Source of the DNA: Spodoptera frugiperda
Taxonomy: Eukaryota; Arthropoda; Insecta; Lepidoptera; Noctuidae
Direction: 5' to 3'
Assembly: GCF_023101765.2 (NCBI RefSeq)
Contig: NC_064228.1
Span: 7,489,501 to 7,553,500, forward strand
DNA: 64,000 nucleotides
Shown here: positions 10,470-20,873 of the stretch, piece after piece
Position numbering within the stretch: the stretch's first letter is position 1
Layout: the number at the start of each line of letters is the position of its first letter
The notes under the pieces: generated by a model
Seen by the model: the letters and a program-made list of their open reading frames with translations, nothing else
Databases searched by the model: none
Told to the model about the DNA's origin: nothing
Position numbers and translations under genes: made by a program

Positions 10470-10664
10470 TCTATAGTACGTGTATCCATATCACACATCT
10501 TTCCATGTAAAAAAACATAACTTAGCTGAGACCATTTTCACCAGTGCTAAGCTATGTATTCCAATGAATATGTGGCTATGAAGCGCATCGGTAGCAACGT
10601 AGTGTATATATGATACACTACGTTGCTACCGATGCGCTTCGCTGAATTACGGAAAAGCACCCTA
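10470..10664. mobile_element. MITE-G 3' part containing a perfect hairpin
   Basis: CATCTTTCCATGTAAAAAAA, CTTAGCTGAGACCATTTTCA and CCAGTGCTAAGCTATG follow the 3' half of MITE-G, and the right end is GGAAAAGCACCCTA. Within it, 10580-10606 and 10614-10640 are perfect 27-base inverted copies around a 7-base loop, replacing the sequence normally found between the CAACGTAG segment and the terminal repeat. Confidence 0.65.
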
Positions 10665-11129
10665 AATCGCATCTTACGCCCAGGAAAAGCTCTTAGAACA
10701 CCTACAGAAAGAACAGTCGTGATGACGTATGTTTTTTATATTTACCAATAAATATATTATTCAAAACTACATTCAAATACCAACTTTAACAATATCACTA
10801 TAAAGTTCAATACAATAAACTTTCTCACTCAATCGACAAGTTTTTAACAGCAAACTAGAGAAAAACATAATAATAGCTGATAAAAAGCAGATAAATACTT
10901 GTTTTTTCGAAGCCAATCCTATTGAGAAGATTTGTGTCTCTCGCATCGATATCCTTTGAGTTATTGAATCTTTAAATGTTATTTATGTTCTCGCCTCCAG
11001 TTTTTTTATTGTCACTACTTGTTGATCGTCGGAGTATTTAGAGGGGATAAGTGTTATTGGGGAGATTTAGGGACTAGGTTGAGTAATTATATGTTATTAA
11101 CTACTGCCAGCGGCTTTATCCGTGTCTCC
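10665..11129. other. Unique AT-rich stretch
   Basis: No gene or recognised repeat copy. Confidence 0.3.
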
Positions 11130-11212
11130 GTATGATTCGTACAGCAATTTCAGCGTGATTGACGGACAAACATCTAAACAAACAAACTTTCTCATTTACA
11201 TTATTAGTGTGT
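11130..11212 (+). repeat. Rep-E fragment
   Basis: GCGTGATTGACGGACAAACA, AACAAACTTTCTCATTTACA and TTATTAGTGTGTG match the copy at 6290-6350. Confidence 0.5.
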
Positions 11213-11290
11213 GCTTCGTTAAAATAAGGTTCGATTGTAAAGTCGGACAAAGTATTTATTTGAATTGGAAATCTGAAATTGTATCTATAT

Positions 11291-11540
11291 GCAACGTCAC
11301 GCCTTTTAGTCCCGAAGGGGTAGGCAGTGGTGCACATTACGGCATGCAATGCCGCTACAAAGTACACCCACTTTTCACCATTTGTGTTATAAGTCCCATT
11401 TAGGTACCGAATAGGGGTGACCCAATTGCCACAAAATTCCAGACTCCGTGCTACCACAGAGAAATTTTCGAAGAACCGAAAAAATCTCAGTACTTTGCCC
11501 GAACCGGGAATTGAACCCTTGTCCGGCATGTCAGTCATGA
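11291..11540 (-). mobile_element. SINE-1, near-complete copy
   Basis: Read on the minus strand it has a tRNA-like B box (GGGTTCAATTCCCGGTTC), the CAAAGTACTGAG linker, TTCGGTTCTTCGAAAATTTC, AGCACGGAGTCTGGAATTTT, TGGTGAAAAGTGGGTGTAC, and a 3' end of GGCATTGCATGCCGTAATGT, ACCCCTTCGGGACTAAAAGG and CGTGACG. The A box is degraded. The 140-codon minus-strand frame and the 93- and 60-codon + strand frames here are artefacts of this SINE. Confidence 0.85.
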
Positions 11541-12528
11541 AATTAAATCTAAGGTTTACCTATAGGTTCAACGCTTATTGCATAAGAAATGAGGCGTAAT
11601 GTGCTTCATTTAATAAACACACTTCTATTTACTCCTTCGGTCAATACAACGTTAGGTAGCATTGAGAAATGGAATATCAAAAATGATATTTAACCCTCAT
11701 AATTACTGCTAAACGTTACCCACATTATTCCTATAACAGTCAATTAATTCTCGAAAGACAAACAAGCACGCATACTCACACAAAATCCCGGGCAACGCTC
11801 GCTGTATCTAATTAATTTTCCAACATTTAAAACTTTCATATTTGCTGAAGACACGTGTTTACACTGTCAAAGTTAAGCGTCGAATGAAAATTGCTACGCG
11901 TTTCGCGTTTAAATTTGAATTTAGAACGTTCCCGGTAACCGTCGACGTTTATGAATGCGTTCCGAAATTAGCCTTTTAATAGGCCCCCTTTGTGTAGAGA
12001 TCAGGGATTCCGTATAGAAATAAATTATGTTAATTTCTTTCTTGATTAAAGCTGAAATGCTGTTTTCATACAAATAATGTGGGAACAGTTACTGGTTTCT
12101 TCAATAGAACTTTTGACTTTGATGATTATGACCCAAGTAATTAAATGAAGTCTGTTTTTAGTGCGGCATTTTAGTACTAGTCTTTATGTCTATAGTAATA
12201 AGAGCGGTTTTCCTAGTTAAGCACTTTGAAATAGGTTGACTAACCTTTTATTTTACTGTGCAGTTATTTGGATTTATTATGACAAGTGTTAGTTTAGGAA
12301 TAGCACTCAGTATTGTAATATGGCAACGTAAATGTTCTGAATGATTGATATTGTCGAGTTTCATATTTCATTTGGAAATATGCGTTTTGAAGTTGCTTAT
12401 GTTTATTTTCACTTATAGTACTTTAGTTTTCAGTTTTCAAAGGTAATGTCTTGTAATCTTCCTATTTTATGGTTAGACATATTGAATTAATTAGCTAAAA
12501 TGGCTTATTAGCGTCACTGTTCGTTCGA
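11541..12528. other. Unique stretch with a GC-richer island
   Basis: From about 11790 to 12010 the sequence is richer in CG-containing words (CGTCGAATG, ACGCGTTTCGCGTT, GGTAACCGTCGACG) and matches no repeat recognised here. It could be a conserved regulatory segment; cross-species alignment would decide. The rest is AT-rich with no gene. Confidence 0.35.
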
Positions 12529-12650
12529 AGCTGCGGACTACCTATTAGTTTACCAGGGCGGGATGGTTTTTAGTCAGTAAGAGTCTTACACTCCTTTCGC
12601 CTCGCCCAAAGTGGGAGAACTCATTGGATGATTTCATCCCTTTAAACAAA
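12529..12650 (-). repeat. Rep-B copy
   Basis: AGCTGCGGACTACCTA, TTTTTAGTCAGTAAGAGTCT, CGCCTCGCCCAAAGTGGGAG and TCATTGGATGATTTCATCCC give Rep-B in reverse orientation, internally deleted. Confidence 0.75.
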
Positions 12651-12856
12651 ATAGCGTCACTGTTCTCGAAGGTTATCGAGTAGTTTTAAGTTTGTCTGGC
12701 GCTTATAAACATGAACAGAACATGAGTACATCGCACAGTCAAATGACCCTCCAATTTAGGTTTAAAAATTTTAATCACACTTAAAGTTAAGTTCACTAAA
12801 ATACTTTTAATCAGTAAATGCACTCGAAATAGAATTTCCAAAACATATAAAATACA

Positions 12857-12902
12857 TCTGCCATCCCATTGGAGATGGGCAGAGACTAAGAACGCTAATT
12901 AC
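12857..12902 (-). repeat. Rep-K fragment
   Basis: CATCCCATTGGAGATGGGCA followed by GAGACTAAGAACGCTAATTA is a diverged piece of Rep-K. Confidence 0.4.
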
Positions 12903-13354
12903 TAAAATGCTACATGCAAAATTACTTACAAAATGTAAAAATAGCCATAACTTACATACATGCAGTGTACGCTATAAGAAAATAACCTTATTACAATTTA
13001 CAAGTAGGTTAATGTACTCGTAAACCGGTTACGGCTCGCCTTGAACTTGTGCCGTGACGTGGAATTATATTACGTCATATACCGACGCGGCCATTTTTAT
13101 GTACATCAAGTTTGGTTCATATTGAAGTGAAATTACTGACTTGTTTAAAGTATTGGTGTTTTTTATGGGATAGAGAGTAGATAGGTCATCTCATGGTAAG
13201 GAACACCAGAGGAGTTAGCAACCTCTTGGAGAGTTCTCGATTTGGATTTTACTGGTATTTGGATATAGGCATCATTTGTTTCCTATTACCACGGAACTGG
13301 TATTAGTATCTAGAAAAGAGCTAATTTTTGATTAAGAGCTTAATGTGAGGATGC

Positions 13355-13470
13355 AGGTCGCTTCCAACCGGCCTATCAGGGAGTCATTGGGGGATATGGG
13401 TCATATCTGGGAGGCCTATGTTCAGCGTTGGACGTCTTGTGTGGCTGATGTGATGATGATGATGTTGAAT
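13355..13470 (-). repeat. Rep-J ('incubated' C/T-type lepidopteran repeat) copy with ATG microsatellite
   Basis: GGGAGGCCTATGTTCAGCG, TTGGACGTCTTGTGTGGCTG and a (GATGAT)n tail form a pattern very common in moth genomes. Flanking 13481-13993 is unique; a 69-codon frame at 13544 has an acceptor-like sequence before it but no recognised product. Confidence 0.65.
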
Positions 13471-13993
13471 GTGAGGCTATTTTCAACAAACACTTATGTA
13501 AAATAATATAGTCAAGTTCATCTCGTTTTCATGATCATGCCGCTTGCATCAATTGCAGAAGTGGAAACTCAAAACTTATAGTAAACATTCCGCTTCTATT
13601 CCTAATGGCTCCGCCCAAAATCACTTAACTGAAACCAAATTCAATCAGCGTAACTCCTCATTTAAGTTGCCAAATGGTTACAAACTGCATCCAATGTTCC
13701 ACAAAAGTTTTGCCCAAATGTTGGTCGCAACGTTTGGTCAAACATTCATTTGAATTCATAGCTGCAGGCAGTGTCTTGGAGGCTCAATCTTAGCTGAGCT
13801 CCACGCTTTTGAGACCGCGTAAATGGTTGGGGTTTGGTCACAGTTACAGCGATTGTATGTAGTTCACTTGGCAGTTAGAAATATAAGTTTGATAGCATAG
13901 TAATCTCGTATAGCAGTTTAATTGAATGAATAATTCTGAATTACTTGAGCAGCACCAATATGGGATTGAAGACGGAAAATATATTAACACATT

Positions 13994-14078
13994 AAACGCC
14001 ATGGGGGCAAAAGTGACCGGCGCTAGCGGAGGATTCGCCTTTCACAGATTTTTGTTGCCAGTCAAAGTCTTAAATATC
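13994..14078 (+). repeat. Rep-L copy
   Basis: GACCGGCGCTAGCGGAGGAT, TCGCCTTTCACAGATTTTTG and TTGCCAGTCAAAGTCTTAAA match copies at 36385-36472 (+) and 37123-37182 (-). Confidence 0.6.
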
Positions 14079-14865
14079 TTCTAACAGGATAAAACACTAT
14101 ACTGTACACTGTACTGTAAACAATATACTAAATTGAAGATCTTATTGTCGAGCAAAAAAATAATTTTGAAGCAACAAATCCTGATATAAGATGTATTTCA
14201 ATTGGACCCATGAGCCATCTAGTGTGTACTTTACTGAACCATACGACATATATACAAGCCTTATCACGTGAATAGATAAACTTTGTACAGGATTGGCACT
14301 GTAATTCTCCCAACACAACCCAAGTATTTGATAACTGAAATTAAATTCATCGTCTCAAAAAGAAGATTTATAAATCCGCTCCGCTAGCACAGTGACCACG
14401 CGCCGACCACGACGCTTGCGGTCATGTGTGCACATTGAAGTCGCTTTGACTTTATGTTTGTACGTCCGAGTATATCGTGCCCTCCTTCCTGAAATATTAT
14501 ATCTTCACAAGGTGCTACTTTCCTAAGAAAACCCACCACTGTAAATAAGAATTCTTTCAGAGAATGTTACAACATTCTTTTTTTTAAATGAAGGTTATTT
14601 AAGATTAGTTGTAATGTTGGGTAGTTTATTAGGGTGTGTGTGTGGTGTTTATGTGCTTAGGTACTTGGTAGAGAGATTGAATAGGTATCTATGTCTGCTT
14701 TGAAAGTCTATTCGTGGATGTTTGTTTTGAGGTCATTTCTGCGTGTGTTGTAAGCTGTAAACACCTTATATTCTTCTCAAAATGGGTTTTTATCAATTGA
14801 TAAATCGGTCACAAATATTTTGTAAACTTGCTACGACGAATTGGTTCCAATACCTGCTACAATCT
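14079..14865. other. Unique stretch
   Basis: GC-richer unique sequence at about 14370-14480 (CACGCGCCGACCACGACGCT) stands out. No gene recognised. Confidence 0.3.
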
Positions 14866-14920
14866 CGTAGCCGCTCTTGATCCGTATTCGTAGCCGCTCT
14901 TGATCCGTATTCGTAGCCGC
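14866..14920 (+). repeat. Short tandem repeat, 23-base unit
   Basis: Two identical 23-base units (14866-14888 and 14889-14911; core CGTAGCCGCTCTTGATCC) are followed by a 9-base partial third copy. The adjacent CGTAGCGTAGAGCTAC gives further short internal similarity. Confidence 0.85.
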
Positions 14921-15927
14921 GTAGCGTAGAGCTACAGTGCTACGCTTGTGTCTGTTGACTACGGCGTAGTAGCACCGTACTGAATGATTGATTACAGCAA
15001 ATAATATGGTATTTTAAATGACTTGGTTTATCTTTAAATCTTTTCTCTTTAAGTATCGCATAGTTTTTAAAAGTATTTATATTACACCACCAGGTCAGCC
15101 CTTTTAATCTTCGAAAGCGTAGACAAGGATCATTACACTGTACACTATACAGGCTCTTTTTAGTCTCTAGTCTCTTCACTATTTTGCTATTTTTTATTGC
15201 GTCAAGCCCAGGACAGGACAGGAGTTGCAGCAGTTTGAGAGGTACCACTACCTTGTGTAAACCAGGATCTACAGTAGATACAACCATGAAAACACCGAAA
15301 CACTGAATTCCTGCGCGTCCAAGGGACATGAATAACTGTCTTGGATCCCGCAACGAAATAAATCAGAAGAAATAATTAGAGGTTACTAACGACATTCCGT
15401 TTATTAAAAATAAATTACGGGAACATTTTCCCCGATTTATCATGACAATATCTATTACAGAATATATCCCCGGTATAAAATAACAAGAAATTATCACACT
15501 AACTTAGCTACAATGAAAATCCAAATTCATAGCCTAATAACGGATAAACCTAAATAAATAAAAACAGATTATCTTATCCTAGGTTTACTTAGGACTTACA
15601 CAGTCTGTACTTTGTGCTAACTTAGGAGATCTAGGTTTTATTTAGTTTGGCAACCTTTGGGCGGTAATGTGTGCTTTAGAGGTCAAAATTGAAATAATCC
15701 GATATGAAATGTAGGTTTTATTATGTTTTGCGATGGTCTAGATTTTGTTTAGTATGTATCTAGGTTGGTTTAGGATGTTCTAGTTTAGATAACTTGGTTT
15801 GTTTTGGTTTTGTTACTATTTTTAGGTTTTGTTTTAGTTTAGCTCTTATTTGAGTATTTTAATATTAGGCAATTTATGTTTTTGATTTGAAAATGACTCC
15901 AAAAAATGCATTTGATTACTTCAATGA
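14921..15927. other. Unique stretch with a 137-codon minus-strand frame
   Basis: The frame at 14940-15353 begins MRDPRQLFMSLGRAG. It has no domain or family I recognise, no long hydrophobic or repeated segment, and no splice support. It may be a relic of an unrecognised repeat. The remainder is AT-rich and unannotated. Confidence 0.25.
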
Positions 15928-16219
15928 TTTTTTATGGTATAAAGTGGTAAACGAGCTGACGGATCACCTGATAGTAAGCAATAGCCGCCGCCCATGGACA
16001 CCTGAAGCTATACAAATATGTTGCCTGCTTTTTGTGGGTTAGGAATTTAAGGGTTGTTGGGGAATCGGGGATTGGGAAGGGGGTAATTGGGCCTCCGGTA
16101 ACCTCACTCATACAACGAAACAGAACGCAAGCGTTGTTTCACGTCGGTTTTCTGTGAGGCCGTGGTATCATTCTCTTCAAACCGGCCCATTTTTGCCGAA
16201 GTATGGCTATCCCACACTT
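15928..16219 (+). repeat. Rep-A interspersed repeat, full length
   Basis: It spans TTTATGGTATAAAGTGGTAA through CCGCCGCCCATGGACACC, GGGTTGTTGGGGAATCGGGG, CACAACGCAAGCG-like text and TGTGAGGCCGTGGTATCATT to GGCTATCCCACACTT. Confidence 0.85.
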
Positions 16220-16315
16220 ATCTGATATGAATTAAACTTTTGAACGTGATCCAACATTTTAAATTACGTATTTTACGATTTTTATTTCAAACATTAACTT
16301 AATTATATACTGTAT

Positions 16316-16351
16316 ATTAATTAATCACTCATCTTATTGTTACAGGTACGT
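16316..16351 (+). other. Candidate recursive splice site 2 (weaker)
   Basis: TCATCTTATTGTTACAG ends in AG at 16344-16345 and is followed at once by GTACGT. A TTAAT branch-point-like word lies about 24 bases upstream of the AG. The donor half deviates from GTRAGT, so this is the weakest of the three such sites. Confidence 0.22.
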
Positions 16352-16520
16352 ACCAGACTATAATCTTCCTCAAACAAAAAAAAAAAACAACCAAACAAAT
16401 CGGTATGTAAAAACCACCCTTAATCCTATTTACAAAGAGATCATTATCAATCAATTAACACGAATTAAAACACGAATAAATTAAATGGTACATTGTTACT
16501 TCATTTAATACGTTTGTACA

Positions 16521-16676
16521 ATGGCGGACACAAAAAAATGTAGCGTCAAATCGCCGCTTACATTTATCGGACGATCTCAAACAATTAACAAGGCAAGAAA
16601 TTGGGTGGCTGACAAAAAACAGGGGAAATGGAAGGAAGGAATTCGTTTAGATAACTATCTGGCTTTTTTTAAATGA
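16521..16676 (+). CDS. Short open reading frame, 51 codons, unknown
   Basis: ATG in a favourable context (GTACAATGG) opens MADTKKCSVKSPLTFIGRSQ and the frame ends at TGA. The predicted peptide is basic, with no signal peptide, membrane segment or recognised family. It lies outside every repeat identified here. An untranslated conserved element or pure chance are equally plausible; no splice or poly(A) support was found. Confidence 0.15.
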   Translation: MADTKKCSVKSPLTFIGRSQTINKARNWVADKKQGKWKEGIRLDNYLAFFK

Positions 16677-17035
16677 GAGAGCTTGATGATTTTGTTTTAA
16701 TTTTTTATTCGAGTGTGTTAGTTTTTGTGGCTTGATTTGTACTTGTGTAGTGTGTTGCAGTTTTTAATTTGATTGCCCGGGATTGGTTTTTGAGTGATTA
16801 CGTAATTATGTAGTGGTTTGTAATACTATTATGGTTAGGTGATGCGCTAAAACGAAAATTATGTAAATATAGAGTAGTACCTAGTAGTTAGTTTAGATTT
16901 GAATTTAAATATAAAACGTTATTTTAAGTAATTTTATTAGTAAACCAATAAAACCTTCGGCCGAAGATTAAACGAAATTTGGCAATCGAGAACCGGAGTA
17001 GACCTACTGTCTTTTGGTTGATAAAATGAAGATAA
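16677..17035. other. Unique AT-rich stretch
   Basis: Nothing recognised. Confidence 0.3.
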
Positions 17036-17320
17036 AATAAAACCCAGTGGGAAGAAACTGCAAATTATTATCTAAACGTCCACTGCTGAACATGGACCTC
17101 CTCAAGACTTCCTAAAGACTTTCATCTACTTAGAAATCATAGAAATACGCAAATAGGGTATGTACAGTGACCTGATCAGAAACCTTGTGGCAGATCAGAT
17201 TATGATACTCGTATTATTGAAATAAAACCCGGTGGGAATAAACTGCAAATTATTAAAAGTATAAAAAGCGTCCTAAAGATTTCTTCTTAGAAATAATAAA
17301 ATATACGCAAATAGGGTATG
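17036..17320 (+). repeat. Diverged direct duplication about 182 bp apart
   Basis: ATAAAACCCAGTGGGAAGAA with CTGCAAATTATTA (from 17038) recurs as ATAAAACCCGGTGGGAATAA with the same continuation (from 17221). Each is followed by CCTAAAGA, TTAGAAAT and ACGCAAATAGGGTATGTA. A Rep-I fragment (CCACTGCTGAACATGGACCT) lies in the first copy only. Confidence 0.65.
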
Positions 17321-18085
17321 TATTACGTACCTTCCTGGAAATGCTTGACATTTAGCATTAGGGTTGCCCGCGGGGAGGATTGTTTGCTTCCAAATAACCA
17401 AATATATCCTACCAGTATATTATCAGTAATCCTAATCCTTGTTAGATCATGTAACATACACTAAAGCTCAATGTAATAGGCTAGTTTCCTACTAGTCAAA
17501 TTCAATACTTTTTTTCGAAACGTCAAAAACTATATTTTCTATGAAATAGTGCGTTATGATGGCGTCGGGTTTTTGCATCAAATAGCAGACTTATTTCTAG
17601 AAAATTAAAAGAAATAAGTAGATTATCAAATCCATAAATGAAAGTGTGAATGCTATTTTAACACTTGACATAGTGGTTGGGGATAAAGTAACATATTTTG
17701 TAGTAAAAATTGTACAGTATTTTTTATTTCTGCAAGTACCTATATATACAAAAACACACTTTTACACGTCAATCTTTGAAATAACTAGATGAGGCCGGCA
17801 TTTCCTATCCTATTCCTAGATTACAATATTCAATTCAACTTTAAAGATTACAAGGGCGTATTGAAGTTATGTAATTATTAGTATTAAATCAATAACCGTC
17901 TAGACGTCTAGATCACGTATCACGCAAAACATTTACCTAATATGTACCTCTAAAATCGAAGCCTAAACCTATGAAGCACAACAGTTGTGTTACCCAATAT
18001 AGCTAAACTAAATCTGGAGTTAATCTCAGTAACTTGACTAACTAGTGTTACAGTTTCATTAACCCGCCTGTAGGCATTAATTTAC
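17321..18085. other. Unique stretch
   Basis: It contains a 14-base palindrome TCTAGACGTCTAGA at 17899-17912. No gene or repeat copy recognised. Confidence 0.3.
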
Positions 18086-18128
18086 ATGCAAATACATGCG
18101 TGACGTCATCCCCCCTACGGTAGTGATG
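18086..18128. promoter_or_regulatory. Candidate regulatory site: octamer plus CRE-like palindrome
   Basis: ATGCAAAT (POU-factor octamer, 18086-18093) lies seven bases before TGACGTCA (CREB/ATF consensus, 18101-18108). A one-base variant, TGATGTCA, follows at about 18124. The motif identities are established; function here is inference, and short motifs can occur by chance. Confidence 0.3.
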
Positions 18129-18186
18129 TCATAGTTTAAGAGGAGTTTGTGCGGCACGGGTTTTCGTACAAAGTTTCAAGTAGGTT

Positions 18187-18258
18187 GCACGGTTGGTGCA
18201 GTGGCTGAGCGTCCGGCGGCCGAGCTATGTATAGCGGGTTCGACGGACACGGAGCAAT
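18187..18258 (+). mobile_element. SINE-2 head fragment
   Basis: TGCACGGTTGGTGCAGTGGC, GCGGGTTCGACGG and ACGGAGCAA match the tRNA-like promoter region of SINE-2 at 50458-50640. The body beyond is missing; MITE-H begins about 30 bases later. Confidence 0.65.
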
Positions 18259-18289
18259 AAACTTATTTATACAATAAACTGTACCTATA

Positions 18290-18544
18290 TTAACTGTCTA
18301 AATTAGTTATTATGTTATCGGTTTATTCACGTAACTGTTTGATGAGGAACTCGACTTATTTCAAGCCACACTGAGCTGCACAGTAGCGGCGCGACAATCG
18401 CCGCGTCGTGTGTTGCGGAATGCTGCTCATGAATATGAGCCTCTAGTATGACTTGAAACTAGTGGAGTTCCTCGTCAAACAGTTATGTGAGTAAGCCGAT
18501 AGCGTAATAATTAATTTAGTATGTCTCACGAAAGTTGTAATAAC
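18290..18544. mobile_element. MITE-H, fullest copy
   Basis: Two arms of about 65 bases are inverted copies: TGTTATCGGTTTATTCACGT and CTGTTTGATGAGGAACTCGA on the left; GGAGTTCCTCGTCAAACAGT, GTGAGTAAGCCGATAGC and TTTAGTATGTCTCACGAAAG on the right. The centre is GC-rich (GGCGCGACAATCGCCGCGTC). The structure is that of a non-autonomous inverted-repeat DNA element; no transposase is present. Confidence 0.8.
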
Positions 18545-18575
18545 AGTTTTCTATTGGCAGTCAAAGACTTAAAAT
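18545..18575 (+). repeat. Rep-L end fragment
   Basis: TTTTCTATTGGCAGTCAAAG followed by ACTTAAA matches the Rep-L terminus and directly abuts MITE-H. Confidence 0.4.
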
Positions 18576-19011
18576 CAGTTCAGTTATTTCCATGATTTTT
18601 GACATAAAACTTTGTATGAAACGCTCGTCTCACGTAAACCATTTTAACGGAAGTTTCGTCAACGTTGTAGTGATTAGGGGTTAAATGGCGGCGGCGGGTT
18701 ATCGATTTCCTAAATAGTTGTTTGATTGTCTATGGAAATTGACTTAGTTTGGGTAACTGATATTTTTGCTCGTGACGTTTCGTGATGGGCTGATTTTTCT
18801 TTTTAATTTTCGGGTGGATGGTATTGTGTTCCAAGTTTATTTACTTGTTTAAACTTTTTGACACATTAATGATTGTATAAGGTATGCTAAAAGTATCTGC
18901 CACAGCTTAAATGGGTGGTAGTATTGTGTTTGAGGATAAAGATAAGAGGTAAAGGATAAAGAATCAAACAGCTATGATAACAAACCCATAAACAGACTCT
19001 TTCACTCTATC

Positions 19012-19079
19012 TGTCGCTTCGTCAACAATTGCTATCATTTTTTCATTGAAGAATTGAAGTTTTCATTGACGAAGCGACA
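19012..19079. other. Stem-loop with perfect 14-bp stem
   Basis: TGTCGCTTCGTCAA (19012-19025) and TTGACGAAGCGACA (19066-19079) are exact inverted copies around a 40-base AT-rich loop. No repeat family is recognised. The flanks 18576-19011 and 19080-19651 are otherwise unique AT-rich sequence. Confidence 0.6.
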
Positions 19080-19651
19080 TCGTCTGTGGTATCGTGCGTA
19101 TTTGTGAACTACGTACGAAATGCGGAGTAGAGTTTCAATATTTATTTAACTTCTTTATGTTCTCAAAATTAATTAACTCGACTATTGTAATCCTTACACA
19201 CAACACTACCTAAAGCCGTGGCAGATACTTTGAGGACACCTTATTAGGGCACATAAAAAATATTGTGCTTCCTGATTCCTCTATGATATTAAAATACAAC
19301 AATCTTCCATTCCTTTATTCAAATACTCATTTTCTCACTACACCAACATCTTATTCTCATTATTGTCTCAAATTACCTTGATATTATTCTAAACATTGAA
19401 CACGTAGAGAAAACAAAAGAAAGTTCCCTAAGTCCTATTGTTATTCCGAGCGTGTCAATCTGAAAGAGCTAAAATCCTAGTTATGTTATACCTAAACGTA
19501 CTTTGGTTGGAAAAGAGGTTATTTTTTTATGTAAGATTATTTTTGGCACATATAACTGGTATATACTTTAAGTGAGTGTACAAATTATGTGTGAAATACT
19601 GATTACGTGTTTATAAAGTGAGTTGAGATATTAAATGGGACTCACTTTTTT

Positions 19652-19780
19652 TTATATTATAACTTTCGTGAGACATACTAAATTAATTATTATGTTTTTT
19701 GGCTTACTCACGTAATTATTTGACGAGGAACTTGACTAGTTTCATGCTATGACAGAGGCATATTCATGAGCATTTCGAGA
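19652..19780. mobile_element. MITE-H half copy
   Basis: TATTATAACTTTCGTGAGAC, ATACTAAATTAATTATTATG, GGCTTACTCACGTAATTATT and TTGACGAGGAACTTGACTAG give one arm with its outer end. It stops in the centre, so the second arm has been lost. Confidence 0.75.
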
Positions 19781-20171
19781 CACACTTACTCTTTATTGTT
19801 TCGGAAGGTAGAAAATCCTCATGGAGTTAGTTTTCATTAGTTTTTTTATTCAAAATAACCTTATTCGCTTAATTAGTTAAATAAATACCCGAATTAACAC
19901 AGTCAAATAAAAAAATACCAAACCATTTGCTATTTTATACACTCCCTAGAGAAACACAAACATAATACCATACCATTTTCCACTTTAAAATAAATAAAAT
20001 TACACACATACAAGCGAAATTGAACCACTTAACTAAATAACGCGACCTCAACAAGTTATATTTCCGCATATCAAGTTTGGAAATTTTAAACAAGCCTGCC
20101 TAATTCAACTTCCATATTAAAACAAGTCCTATGGGATATTAACGCCTTTGTAGGCTTATAAACATGACATG

Positions 20172-20179
20172 TGACGTCA
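20172..20179. promoter_or_regulatory. Exact TGACGTCA site
   Basis: GTGACGTCAC palindrome in otherwise unique sequence (19781-20320). One of at least eight exact CREB/ATF-type octamers in the window. Confidence 0.25.
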
Positions 20180-20320
20180 CACCCGAAGGTATATACAAAT
20201 ATACATACACTGCTATGTATAATTTCATAATATAATACGCTAGCTTTCCGTCCGCGGCGTTTCTCGCTTTTGAATTCATTATTTATTAATTGGTGCATTT
20301 TAACTTGGTGTTGGCATTTG

Positions 20321-20516
20321 AAACACCAGAGCTGTTACAAGTATGTTGCCTTTTGGGGTTTAGGAATTTAAGAGTTGTTAAGGCATCTGGGATTCGGAAT
20401 TGGACCTCCGGTAACCTCACTCACACAAAGAAACGTTTCACGTCGGTTTTCGGTGAGGCCGTGGTATCACACCGATCGAGCCAGCCCATTCGTGCCGGGT
20501 GGGTTTCCCACACTTA
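20321..20516 (+). repeat. Rep-A, 5'-truncated
   Basis: It starts at AAACACCAGAGCTGTTACAA and runs to the usual end (GAGGCCGTGGTATCACACC ... TTTCCCACACTT). The TATGGTATAAGCC half is missing. The 75-codon frame here is inside it. Confidence 0.8.
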
Positions 20517-20524
20517 AAAGGTAA

Positions 20525-20630
20525 TCATCATCATCAGTGGCCACTGCTGACCAAAGGCCTCTTCTCACACGGAGAAGATTTGAGCATTAATCGCCAGTTT
20601 TAAACCTCCGGGCCACCACGATATCATCAG
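20525..20630 (+). repeat. Rep-I copy
   Basis: TCATCATCATCAGTGGCCAC, TGCTGACCAAAGGCCTCTTC, CACACGGAGAAGATTTGAGC and ATTAATCGCCAGTTTTAAAC match the longer copy at 40524-40775. It abuts the end of the Rep-A copy. Confidence 0.65.
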
Positions 20631-20873
20631 CTATCTAGTAAGGATAGATAATAATTATCCATAGCAACTCCGGCTATATCTATATTCAAGGTTTCATGCC
20701 ATTATCGAATAATTAATTCCCCCAATAACAAATTTACGAATTATTAACACAATTCGCTTCTCCTGTACACTCCCTAACTCAAGTATTATGTTACACGTTA
20801 TCAAACCCCTCCCACCTCCCGCCCTCTGTTAAAATTATCTGTTTTAGTCCCCTAATTAATATACCTGTCCTAA

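Noticed and set aside
11116..11599. 140-codon minus-strand frame with overlapping 93- and 60-codon + strand frames
   Set aside because: They lie across a Rep-E fragment and a near-complete SINE-1; the peptides are translations of the SINE.
13544..13753. 69-codon frame preceded by an acceptor-like TTGCATCAATTGCAG
   Set aside because: No donor at a sensible place and no recognised product; weak acceptor.
14866..14920. CRISPR-like or satellite array
   Set aside because: Only 2.4 adjoining copies with no spacers; a simple local tandem duplication in an animal genome.
14940..15353. 137-codon minus-strand frame
   Set aside because: Longest non-SINE frame apart from the SDR and foldback region, but it has no recognised domain, splice or poly(A) support; kept only as a note on the unique stretch.
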